In this document: one piece after another, positions 1 to 5,607 of the stretch
How the letters are laid out: every line of letters begins with the position of its first letter
How positions within the stretch are numbered: the stretch's first letter is position 1
NCBI GenBank assembly: GCA_030036975.1
Contig: JASHSE010000350.1
Span: 1 to 6,868 of the forward strand
DNA length: 6,868 nt
Source: Xanthobacteraceae bacterium
GTDB lineage: Bacteria; Pseudomonadota; Alphaproteobacteria; Rhizobiales; Xanthobacteraceae
Reading direction: 5' to 3'
Made by a program: the position numbers and the translations under genes
The notes under the pieces: generated by a model
Databases searched by the model: none
Told to the model about the DNA's origin: nothing
The model's input: only the letters and a program-made list of their open reading frames with translations

Positions 1-1
1 C

Positions 2-670
2 CGCGCCTGGCAGGAGGGCATGCCGGTCATCGACGACCCGATCTCGATGATCCGCTGCACCAACAAAGTGTTCCTGATGGAGCTCCTGCAGCAGAACCAG
101 GTGCCGACGCCGCCGACCGTGATCCTCGCCGAGGACACCGACCTCGCCAAGGCGATCGACGAGCTGGGCCTGCCGCTGGTGGTGAAGATTCCCGACGGCT
201 CGTTCTCGCGTGGCGTGCACAAGATCGAATCGGCGGCCGAGTTCAAGCGCATCTGCGACGAGTTGTTCGAGGAGACGGACCTCCTGCTCGCACAGAAATT
301 CCTGCCGACCGAGTTCGACTGGCGGGTCGGCGTGCTCGCCGGCGAGCCGCTGTTCATCTGCCAGTACCGCATGGCGCGCGGCCATTGGCAGGTGGTCAAA
401 TACCGCGCCGACGGCTCGCCGCGCGAAGGCGGCTTCCGCGCCTTCGAGATCGACCAGGCGCCGCGCGAGGTGATCGAGACCGCGGTGCGCGCCGCCCGCC
501 CGATCGGCGAGGGCTTTTACGGCGTCGACCTCAAGCAGACCGACCACGGCCTCATTGTCATGGAGGTCAATGACAATCCGAACCTCGAGCACGGCATCGA
601 GGACACCGTCGGCAAGGACGAGGTCTGGACGCGGCTGCTGCGCTGGTTCATCGACCGCTTCGAGCAGTAA
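2..670 (+). CDS. RimK-family ATP-grasp ligase, 3' part (5' end outside window)
   Basis: The reading frame is open from the first complete codon at position 2 (RAWQEG before the first Met at 20), so the gene begins upstream and only about the last 222 residues are visible. It ends with TAA at 668-670. Counting from the Met at 20, the ATP-grasp features in order are: VVKIPDGSFSRGV (residues 54-66), a glycine-rich nucleotide-binding strand and loop; LLAQKFLPTEFDWRVGVL (89-106), with the acidic/Arg segment of the active site; and GVDLKQ...IVMEVNDNPNLEHGIED (168-195), with the Glu-x-Asn-type metal-binding motif near the C-terminus. Family members form amide or peptide bonds between a carboxylate and an amine using ATP. 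The ending resembles the long RimK-like proteins with an extra N-terminal domain (roughly 480-500 residues) rather than ribosomal S6 modifier RimK itself. The substrate cannot be told from this sequence. The Met at 20 is probably internal. The next gene downstream is a toxin-antitoxin pair, so the original 3' neighbour may have been displaced. Confidence 0.88.
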   Translation, partial: RAWQEGMPVIDDPISMIRCTNKVFLMELLQQNQVPTPPTVILAEDTDLAKAIDELGLPLVVKIPDGSFSRGVHKIESAAEFKRICDELFEETDLLLAQKFLPTEFDWRVGVLAGEPLFICQYRMARGHWQVVKYRADGSPREGGFRAFEIDQAPREVIETAVRAARPIGEGFYGVDLKQTDHGLIVMEVNDNPNLEHGIEDTVGKDEVWTRLLRWFIDRFEQ

Positions 671-712
671 CCGGCAGCTTCTCCATTAAGTGAGAGAAAA
701 CGTCATCCCGTT

Positions 713-740
713 TTGCATTTTCGTTCTTCTGTACTATATA
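713..740 (+). promoter_or_regulatory. putative promoter of the toxin-antitoxin operon
   Basis: A TTGCAT (713-718, resembling a -35 box) lies 16 bases before TATATA (735-740, resembling a -10 box). Another -10 candidate is TATGAT at 739-744, with a longer 20-base spacing. The region is strikingly A/T-rich against the GC-rich surroundings and lies 25 bases upstream of the toxin start codon. This is a match by eye to sigma-70 consensus and is not proven. No convincing terminator for the upstream ligase gene is visible between 671 and 712; only a weak TTCTC/GAGAA pairing (679-683 with 694-698) is present. Confidence 0.5.
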
Positions 741-746
741 TGATAC
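731..746 (+). promoter_or_regulatory. imperfect palindrome, candidate operator for HigA-type autoregulation
   Basis: The 16 bases from 731 to 746 read GTA-CT-ATATAT-GA-TAC. They form an inverted repeat in which 12 of 16 positions are symmetric: GTA at 731-733 pairs with TAC at 744-746, around the self-complementary ATATAT at 736-741. It overlaps the predicted -10 box of the toxin-antitoxin operon. HigA-type antitoxins normally bind such palindromes as dimers and repress their own promoter, so position and symmetry fit an operator. Short A/T palindromes can arise by chance, so confidence is moderate. Confidence 0.45.
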
Positions 747-764
747 GTAGCTAGACGGTCAAAA

Positions 765-1118
765 ATGGCCCGGGATCGCCTGGCAGAGATACCGGTTGTC
801 TTCTACAGCACCGTCGCTGGCGCCGAGCCCGTAAGGGAGTGGCTGCGCAGCCTGCCGGCGGAAGATCGACGCATCATCGGCACTGATTTAGCTACGGTGC
901 AGGTAGGGTGGCCTATTGGCATGCCATTGTGCCGACCGCTAGGCTCAGGGATGTGGGAATTGCGCAGCAGACTCACCAGCAACCGGATCGCGCGGCTTGT
1001 ATTCTTTGTGGCACAAGGCCGCATTGGCGTGGTGCATGGCTTCATCAAGAAGACTCAGAAAACTCCGCCCTCAGAGATCGCGCTCGCGCAGCGGCGAACG
1101 AAGGAGATGATGCAGTGA
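765..1118 (+). CDS. higB: HigB/Gp49-like (RelE superfamily) toxin
   Basis: This 117-residue protein matches the phage-derived Gp49-like/HigB family (formerly DUF891). These are small RelE-fold nucleases that usually cut mRNA during translation and are neutralised by a partner antitoxin. The recognisable signature runs from WPIGMPLCRPLGSGMWELRS (residues 49-68) through the strands NRIARLVFFVAQGRIGVVHGF (73-93) to the basic IKKTQKTP motif (94-101) and the C-terminal helix EIALAQRRTKEM. The length is normal for the family and nothing looks broken. The ATG at 765 follows AAAA with no strong ribosome binding site (only a weak GACGG at 754-758). It is the first gene of a two-gene unit: its TGA (1116-1118) overlaps the GTG start of the antitoxin gene. 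Codons such as ATA, TTA, CTA, AGA, AGG, GTA and CGA are used here but are rare in the neighbouring housekeeping genes, which suggests horizontal acquisition. RNase activity is inferred from family, not shown. Confidence 0.88.
   Translation: MARDRLAEIPVVFYSTVAGAEPVREWLRSLPAEDRRIIGTDLATVQVGWPIGMPLCRPLGSGMWELRSRLTSNRIARLVFFVAQGRIGVVHGFIKKTQKTPPSEIALAQRRTKEMMQ
1101..1106 (+). promoter_or_regulatory. ribosome binding site of the antitoxin gene
   Basis: AAGGAG lies inside the end of the toxin gene, 8 bases before the GTG at 1115. It is the clearest Shine-Dalgarno match in the cassette, stronger than anything before the toxin start. It decides in favour of the GTG at 1115 over the upstream in-frame ATG at 908. 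Better translation of the antitoxin than of the toxin would fit the usual need for antitoxin excess. Confidence 0.8.
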
Positions 1119-1405
1119 GTAAGCGGCAAAAGAACCCGCATTGGGGATCGACGCTCGAACACTTCCTCGACGAAGAGGGAATCCGCGAAACTGCCAAAGC
1201 CGAAGCCGTTACCCGCGTTGTGGCGTGGCAACTCAGCCAGGAGATGAAGCGAAAGCGCATCAGCAAGACGCGACTTGCCGAGCTCATGAACACCAGCCGC
1301 GCACAAGTCGATCGCATTCTTCAGGCCAAAGGGAATGTGACTATTGAGACTCTGCAACGAGCAGCACACCTTGTCGGTCGGCAGCTCCGGCTGGAATTGG
1401 TGTAG
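1115..1405 (+). CDS. higA: HigA-type antitoxin with XRE-like helix-turn-helix
   Basis: A 96-residue protein beginning MSKRQKNPHWGSTLEHFLDEE and ending in LQRAAHLVGRQLRLELV. The N-terminal GSTLEHFLDEEGI segment is typical of antitoxins paired with Gp49-like toxins. A central basic helix (about residues 35-48) follows, then a helix-turn-helix at about 50-70 (ISKTRLAELMNTSRAQVDRIL) and a C-terminal helix/strand. The expected role is to bind and neutralise the preceding toxin and to repress the shared promoter. The start is the GTG at 1115: it overlaps the toxin stop as GTGA and has AAGGAG 8 bases upstream. The open frame continues back to an ATG at 908, but those 69 extra residues lie over the toxin gene in another frame and look unlike the family. 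The stop TAG (1403-1405) is 12 bases from the tsaD stop on the opposite strand. No domain looks truncated, so the pair is likely functional. Confidence 0.87.
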   Translation: MSKRQKNPHWGSTLEHFLDEEGIRETAKAEAVTRVVAWQLSQEMKRKRISKTRLAELMNTSRAQVDRILQAKGNVTIETLQRAAHLVGRQLRLELV

Positions 1406-1417
1406 CTGCGAACCGAG

Positions 1418-2485
1418 TTACGATTCCGTCTGCTGCGGCGCCGCGGCCGGCTTCGCCACCTGATCGAGCGGCCAGCGCGGCCGCGGCGCGAAATCGAGCG
1501 TGTCGGTGAGACCCAGCGCCAAACGCTCGGCGCCGGCCCAGGCGATCATGGCGCCGTTGTCGGTGCACAAAGCCGGCGGCGGCGCGACGAGCGAGATGCC
1601 GACCTCGAAGGCGACGCGATGCAAGACTTTGCGGATCGCCTGATTGGCGGCGACGCCGCCAGCGCAGACCAGCGCGGTCGGCGTGCCGACTTGATCGCGA
1701 AACATGCGCATGCCGAGGCGCAGCCGGTCCATCACCACGTCGACCACGGCCTGCTGGAACGAGGCGCACAGGTCGGCGACGTCCTGATTGCTCAGCGGTG
1801 CGATCTTTTCGGCTTCAAGCCGCAGCGCGGTTTTCAATCCGGACAGCGAAAAGTCGGCGTCGCGGCGCCCGCTCATCGGCCGCGGCAGCGCAAAGCGCTT
1901 GGCATCGCCGTTCTGCGCCTCCTTCTCGACCAGCGGACCGCCCGGATAGCCGAGGCCGAGCAGCTTCGCGGTCTTGTCGAACGCCTCGCCGATGGCGTCG
2001 TCGACCGTGCCGCCGAGCCGCAGATAGTCGCCGACGCCGCGCACGCCCAAAATCTGGGTGTGGCCGCCGGAGGCGAGGAACAGGCAGTACGGAAACGCAA
2101 TGCCGTCGGTCAGCCGCGCGGTCAGCGCATGCGCTTCGAGGTGATTGACGGCGATCAGCGGTTTTCGTTGCGCGAGCGCGATGGCCTTCGCGGTGGTCAG
2201 CCCGACGATGAGCCCGCCGATCAGGCCGGGCCCGGCGGCGGCAGCGACCCCGTCGAGCGCCGCGAAGGAACGATCGGCTTCCGCCATGGCTTTGCCGATG
2301 ATGCGGTCAAGCGCCTCGACATGGGCGCGCGCGGCGATTTCCGGCACCACGCCGCCGAACGCGGCATGCTCGCTGACCTGCGACAGCACGACATCGGACA
2401 GGATGCGGCCGCCGCCGTCCTCGGCCCGGTCCACCAGGGCTGCGGCGGTCTCGTCGCAGGTCGTTTCGATGCCGAGAATGACCAT
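1418..2485 (-). CDS. tsaD: tRNA N6-adenosine threonylcarbamoyltransferase TsaD (Kae1/Qri7/YgjD family)
   Basis: TsaD transfers the threonylcarbamoyl group from TC-AMP to A37 of tRNAs that read ANN codons, making t6A together with TsaB and TsaE in the cytoplasm. From the start MVILGIETTCDETAAAL, the 355-residue protein shows the ASKHA-fold phosphate-1 strand (residues 3-12), the metal-binding HLEAH (His115 and His119), ASGGHT (138-143) for nucleotide binding, AIGEAFDK (164-171), YPGGP (180-184), FSLSGLKT (212-219), CAGGVAAN (274-281) and DNGAMIAWAG with metal-ligand Asp309. Length and all catalytic motifs are normal; the Pro/Ala/Gln tail after residue 344 is a mild extension. The frame is open back to 2647, but those 54 extra residues translate the intergenic palindromic repeat and overlap hemC, so they are not real. 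A start 8 codons earlier (2509, MTRLYNTP) is possible but less likely. No Shine-Dalgarno is visible before 2485. The gene is divergent from hemC and convergent with the antitoxin gene. Confidence 0.96.
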   Translation of the reverse strand: MVILGIETTCDETAAALVDRAEDGGGRILSDVVLSQVSEHAAFGGVVPEIAARAHVEALDRIIGKAMAEADRSFAALDGVAAAAGPGLIGGLIVGLTTAKAIALAQRKPLIAVNHLEAHALTARLTDGIAFPYCLFLASGGHTQILGVRGVGDYLRLGGTVDDAIGEAFDKTAKLLGLGYPGGPLVEKEAQNGDAKRFALPRPMSGRRDADFSLSGLKTALRLEAEKIAPLSNQDVADLCASFQQAVVDVVMDRLRLGMRMFRDQVGTPTALVCAGGVAANQAIRKVLHRVAFEVGISLVAPPPALCTDNGAMIAWAGAERLALGLTDTLDFAPRPRWPLDQVAKPAAAPQQTES

Positions 2486-2491
2486 GGGTGT

Positions 2492-2497
2492 ATTATA
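2492..2497 (-). promoter_or_regulatory. perfect TATAAT -10 candidate immediately before tsaD
   Basis: On the minus strand, TATAAT occupies 2497 down to 2492, leaving 6 bases before the tsaD ATG (2485-2483). Transcription normally starts 6-7 bases after a -10 box, which would put the first RNA base at or next to the A of the ATG and give a leaderless mRNA. The position expected for a -35 box with a 17-base spacer (2520-2515) reads GGCGCC and does not match TTGACA. No ribosome binding site is present either, which fits leaderless translation but does not prove it. Confidence 0.4.
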
Positions 2498-2502
2498 TAG
2501 CC

Positions 2503-2610
2503 TCGTCATTCCGGGGCGCCGCGCAGCGGCAAGCCCGGAATCCATAATCACCAGTGCCGGGGTTATGGATTCCGGGCCCGCGGGCTGAAGCCCGCGTTCC
2601 GGAATGACGA
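2503..2610. repeat. 108-base palindromic intergenic element with cloverleaf folding potential
   Basis: The ends are a perfect 12-base inverted repeat, TCGTCATTCCGG (2503-2514) and CCGGAATGACGA (2599-2610). Nested inside is a perfect 15-base inverted repeat, GCCCGGAATCCATAA (2533-2547) with its complement at 2563-2577, around a 15-base loop. Two small hairpins fill the flanks: GCCGC-GCA-GCGGC (2518-2530) and CGCGGGC-TGAA-GCCCGCG (2579-2596). Together these make an acceptor-like stem plus three arms, as DNA cruciform or RNA. The end motif resembles a highly repeated intergenic sequence that I remember from Bradyrhizobium-type genomes; copy number here cannot be tested. It lies upstream of both divergent genes and has no T-run, so it is not a terminator for either. 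It is more likely a small non-autonomous mobile or REP-like element. Confidence 0.8.
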
Positions 2611-2638
2611 CCAATGCGGCGTAGCATCTGAATTTCAT

Positions 2639-3577
2639 ATGACGCAACCGTCAAAAGTCCCTCTTCTGCGCATCGGCTCGCGCGGCTCGCCGCTGGCTTT
2701 GGCGCAGGCGCGCGAGGTGCAGAGCCGCCTCGCCGCGGCCTGCGGCATCGCGGCCGAGCAGATCGAGATCAAAACCATCCGCACCACGGGCGACGCCGTC
2801 CAGGACCGGCCGCTCGCTACCGCCGGCGGCAAAGGACTCTTCACCAAGGAGATCGAGGAGGCGCTGCTCGCCGGCAGCGTCGATCTCGCGGTGCATTCGT
2901 CGAAGGACATGCCGACGGTGCTGCCGGACGGGCTGCTGCTCGACGCCTTTCTGCGGCGCGAAGACCCGCGCGACGCCTTCATCAGCCGCAGGGCCAAAAC
3001 CTTGCGCGACCTGCCACAGGGTGCGGTGGTCGGCACCGCGTCGCTGCGCCGGCAGGCGCTGGTCAAACATTTGCGGCCGGATCTGAAAATCGCGGCGCTG
3101 CGCGGCAACGTCGAGACGCGCTTGCGCAAGCTCGACGCCGGCGACGCCGATGCGACGCTGCTCGCGGTCGCGGGCTTGAAGCGGCTCGGCCTGCTTGCCG
3201 CCGCCACCATGATCCTGGAGATCGACACGTTCTTGCCCGCAGTCGGTCAAGGCGCGATCGGCATCGAGACCCGCGCCGACGACGAAGCGACGCGCGCCCT
3301 CGTCACGAGGGTCAATGACGCCGATACCGCCATGGCGCTCGCTGCCGAGCGCGCGTTCCTGGCCGTGCTCGACGGCTCCTGCCGCACGCCGATAGCCGGG
3401 CATGCCCGCGTGCGCGACGGCACGCTGCGGTTTCGCGGCATGATCGTGCGGCCCGACGGCAGCGAAGCCCATGAAGCGACGCGCGAGGGCCGCTGTGCGG
3501 CCGCCGCCGCGCTCGGCGCCGACGCCGGCCGCGAGCTGAAAGATCGCGCCGGCCCCGACTTCTTTGCGCGGGGCTGA
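2639..3577 (+). CDS. hemC: hydroxymethylbilane synthase (porphobilinogen deaminase)
   Basis: HemC joins four porphobilinogen molecules into the linear tetrapyrrole hydroxymethylbilane in the cytoplasm, an early common step of heme, siroheme, cobalamin and bacteriochlorophyll synthesis. The 312-residue product is of normal length. It starts with the strand LLRIGSRGSPLALAQA (residues 9-24). It contains GGKGLFTKEIE (63-73), AVHSSKDMPT (84-93) with catalytic Asp90, GTASLRRQA (132-140) and the Arg-rich LRGNVETRLRKLD (154-166), which bind substrate carboxylates, AVGQGAIGIE (201-210), and LDGSCRTPIAG (244-254), where Cys248 carries the dipyrromethane cofactor. All key residues are intact. The ATG at 2639 is preferred because the conserved N-terminus begins a few residues later. 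No clear Shine-Dalgarno precedes it, and only 28 bases separate it from the palindromic repeat, so its promoter must lie in or beyond that element. hemD follows after 3 bases. Confidence 0.97.
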   Translation: MTQPSKVPLLRIGSRGSPLALAQAREVQSRLAAACGIAAEQIEIKTIRTTGDAVQDRPLATAGGKGLFTKEIEEALLAGSVDLAVHSSKDMPTVLPDGLLLDAFLRREDPRDAFISRRAKTLRDLPQGAVVGTASLRRQALVKHLRPDLKIAALRGNVETRLRKLDAGDADATLLAVAGLKRLGLLAAATMILEIDTFLPAVGQGAIGIETRADDEATRALVTRVNDADTAMALAAERAFLAVLDGSCRTPIAGHARVRDGTLRFRGMIVRPDGSEAHEATREGRCAAAAALGADAGRELKDRAGPDFFARG

Positions 3578-3580
3578 ACG

Positions 3581-4297
3581 GTGCGCCTTCTCGTCACGCG
3601 GCCCGAGCCCGACGCCGAGCGCACCGCCGCCGCGCTGCGCCGGCACGGCCACAGCGTCGTCACGGCGCCGCTTGTTCGCATCGAGCTGATCGCGGATGCA
3701 GTGATCGACGATCGGCCTTGGGCCGCGATCCTGGTCACCAGCGCCAATGCGGCCGCGGCAATCGCGATGCATGAACGCAAGCGCGCGCTGCTCGATGTCC
3801 CGGTGTTCGCCGTGGGCAATCGGAGCGCCGCGGCGATGCGCGCCGCCGGCTTTGCCGACGTTGTTTCGGCCGGCGGCGCCGCCGCCGATCTGGCGCGTCG
3901 CGTTGGCGGCCGGCTGAAACCGGGAGCCTGCCTGCTCTATCTCGCCGGCGAAGATCGCGCCGGCGACCTTGCCGGCGATTTACGCGCTCAGGGGTTTGTG
4001 GTGCAGACGGCAAATGTCTATCGCGCCGTCGTCGCAACGACGTTGCCGCAAGACGCAACCGATGCCTTGGCGGGCGGCCTCGACGGCGTACTGCACTTCT
4101 CGCGCCGCAGCGCCGAAGCCTATGTGAAAGGCGCGCGCGCGACAGGCCTGCTGCCGCGCGCGCTTGCGCCGGCGCAATTCTGCCTTTCGGAGCAAACAGC
4201 CGCGCCGCTCCGCCGCGCCGGCGCCGTCTTGATACGCGTCGCATCGCGGCCAAATGAAGCGGCGTTGATCGCGCTGATTTGCGGACAGGCGAGCTGA
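3581..4297 (+). CDS. hemD: uroporphyrinogen-III synthase
   Basis: HemD closes hydroxymethylbilane into uroporphyrinogen III while inverting ring D, so it acts directly on the HemC product. The family is poorly conserved in sequence, but the 238-residue product has the expected landmarks. These are an N-terminal strand MRLLVTRPEPDAERTAAAL, LVTSANAA (residues 51-58) at the end of the first half-domain, FAVGNRSAAAMRAAGF (76-91), LYLAGEDRAGDL (119-130) starting the second half, the NVYRAV strand (145-150) with the Tyr often found near the active site, and FSRRSAEAY (173-181). The C-terminal RPNEAALIALI (223-233) is also typical. The start is GTG at 3581, 3 bases after the hemC stop, with only a weak GGGG upstream, which suggests translational coupling. 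Identification rests equally on these motifs and on the position directly after hemC. Confidence 0.94.
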   Translation: MRLLVTRPEPDAERTAAALRRHGHSVVTAPLVRIELIADAVIDDRPWAAILVTSANAAAAIAMHERKRALLDVPVFAVGNRSAAAMRAAGFADVVSAGGAAADLARRVGGRLKPGACLLYLAGEDRAGDLAGDLRAQGFVVQTANVYRAVVATTLPQDATDALAGGLDGVLHFSRRSAEAYVKGARATGLLPRALAPAQFCLSEQTAAPLRRAGAVLIRVASRPNEAALIALICGQAS

Positions 4298-4404
4298 TCG
4301 CATTGTCGTTGCGCGCGCCGGTGCGATTGCGGCCATCGTTGGCCCGTACTATGCCGTGGCGGCTCGAAGCGCGCCGCAAGCGGACGGTCGCGCCTGGAGA
4401 CAGC

Positions 4405-5607
4405 ATGAGCGATCCCAACAGCCCACCGCGCCGGCGGCCGCCGACCATCGACCTGACCGCACAGGAGGTCGAGACCGAACAAGCGCAACCGTCATCCGGC
4501 GGTGAGCGGGGAACGGCGCAAAAATCGGCACGCTGGAATTTTGCCGACCTGACCGCGTCACACGCAATAGCCGCTGTCGCAGGCGCGGTCATCGTCGCCG
4601 CTGTCGTCGCAATCCTCTGGGGTGCGGGGATCATTCCGCCGGGCAACGGCTTGCCGCCGCCACAGTCGGTCCGGGCCGCGCCTGAGGTTTCAGCGCAGCT
4701 CAACAAGATCGAAAGCGAGCTGCAAAGGCGCGCGCCCGCGCCCGACCCGGCGCTGATGTCGAGGCTCGCCGCGCTCGAAGCCCAGACCAAGACGCTGGGC
4801 GACTCGCTTGCAGCACTCAACCGCCGGCTCGACGAGATTGCCGTTGCGGCGAAAAGCGCCGGTGAACGCGCCGATGCCGCCACCGCCGCGGCGAAGACCG
4901 CGGGCGAACGCGCCGACGCCGCTTCTGCCGCGGCCAAGCAGACGGCGCAGTCCGCACAAACCGCGGCGCAGTCCTCCGTTCAGCGCAGCGATCTCGACGC
5001 GCTCGCAAATCGCGTCGCGGCACTCGACCGCCAGATCACCGTCCTCGGCAACGCCACGGCGCAGCAACCGACCAGCACCGACGACCACGCCGCGCGCGCC
5101 GCATTGGCCGCGCAGGCGCTGCGCGCCGCAGTCGAACGCGGCGCGGCGTATCAGGCCGAGCTGGCCGCGGTGAAATCGCTCGGCTCACCGCAGGCGGACG
5201 TGGCGCCGCTCGAACCATTCGCGGCGAGCGGCGTTCCGAGCGCCGCCGGCCTTGGCCATGAACTGGCGCAACTCACGCCGTCGCTGCAGCGCGCCTCCGG
5301 GACGCCGGCCGCCAAAACCACGTTTCTGACGCGGCTCGAGGACAACGCCAAAAACCTGGTGCACGTGACGCCGGTCGATGCGCCGCCGGGCGACGATCTC
5401 TCTTCCATCATCGCCCGTCTCAATATCGCCGCTGCGCACGCCGATATCGCCGCGGCCTTGACCGACATCGCCCGCTTGCCGCAGCCGTTGCAAACACTTG
5501 CCGCGCCGTGGGTGCAAAAAGCCAATGCGCGCAACGCCGCCATCGCCGCCGCGCACAACATCGCCGCCGACGCGCTCGCCGGCCTCGGCAAATCCGACAG
5601 CCAATGA
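4405..5607 (+). CDS. mitofilin/Mic60-like inner-membrane protein (COG4223 type)
   Basis: A 400-residue protein with the layout of bacterial Mic60. It has a short Pro/Arg-rich, polar cytoplasmic N-terminus (1-50), one transmembrane helix at about 52-77 (AIAAVAGAVIVAAVVAILW), an Ala-rich coiled coil in the periplasm at about 95-215, and a C-terminal region (about 225-395) resembling the mitofilin signature domain. Mic60 shapes crista junctions in mitochondria, and alphaproteobacterial homologues are linked to intracytoplasmic membranes and outer-membrane contacts. The gene is known to sit beside heme-synthesis genes in many alphaproteobacteria, as here between hemD and hemY. The chosen ATG at 4405 has GGAGA at 4396-4400. 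The frame is open back to a TTG at 4279 (inside hemD) and has another ATG at 4351, but the predicted N-terminus from these is basic and lacks a ribosome binding site. The end overlaps hemY as ATGA. An internal 14-residue duplication is described separately. Membrane shaping by this particular protein is inferred. Confidence 0.85.
   Translation: MSDPNSPPRRRPPTIDLTAQEVETEQAQPSSGGERGTAQKSARWNFADLTASHAIAAVAGAVIVAAVVAILWGAGIIPPGNGLPPPQSVRAAPEVSAQLNKIESELQRRAPAPDPALMSRLAALEAQTKTLGDSLAALNRRLDEIAVAAKSAGERADAATAAAKTAGERADAASAAAKQTAQSAQTAAQSSVQRSDLDALANRVAALDRQITVLGNATAQQPTSTDDHAARAALAAQALRAAVERGAAYQAELAAVKSLGSPQADVAPLEPFAASGVPSAAGLGHELAQLTPSLQRASGTPAAKTTFLTRLEDNAKNLVHVTPVDAPPGDDLSSIIARLNIAAAHADIAAALTDIARLPQPLQTLAAPWVQKANARNAAIAAAHNIAADALAGLGKSDSQ
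4846..4929 (+). repeat. two 42-base tandem units inside the mitofilin coiled coil
   Basis: Units at 4846-4887 and 4888-4929 encode AAKSAGERADAATA and AAKTAGERADAASA, which are 12 of 14 residues identical with conservative changes at the other two. A third, decayed unit (AAKQTAQSAQTAAQ) follows. The unit length of 14 residues is two heptads, so duplication would lengthen the coiled coil without breaking its register. The DNA copies differ mainly at third codon positions, pointing to an old duplication kept under selection for the protein. Confidence 0.75.

Noticed and set aside
679..698. TTCTC/GAGAA pairing as a terminator for the RimK-like gene
   Set aside because: The stem is only 5 base pairs with a 10-base loop and is followed by A-rich rather than T-rich sequence.
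908..1114. 69-residue N-terminal extension of the antitoxin
   Set aside because: It overlaps the conserved part of the toxin gene in another frame. A strong ribosome binding site and family-typical N-terminus support the GTG at 1115.
1619..2500. 293-codon open frame on the plus strand across tsaD
   Set aside because: It lies entirely antisense to a gene with complete TsaD motifs. Its product is Arg/Gly/Asp-rich with no recognisable domain, as expected for a shadow in GC-rich DNA.
2503..2610. tRNA gene suggested by the cloverleaf fold
   Set aside because: Arm lengths are wrong (12-base outer stem, 15-base middle arm), there is no CCA end, T-loop or D-loop consensus, and no anticodon loop geometry.
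2486..2647. 54-residue N-terminal extension of TsaD
   Set aside because: It would be a translation of the palindromic repeat and would overlap the hemC start. The conserved TsaD N-terminus begins exactly at 2485.
2651..3772. 373-codon open frame on the minus strand across hemC/hemD
   Set aside because: It is antisense to the well-supported hemC and spans the hemC/hemD boundary. Its composition is typical of GC-rich shadow translation.
3735..4937. 400-codon open frame on the minus strand across hemD and the mitofilin gene
   Set aside because: It crosses two sense genes with recognisable products and is low-complexity Ala/Arg/Ser-rich.
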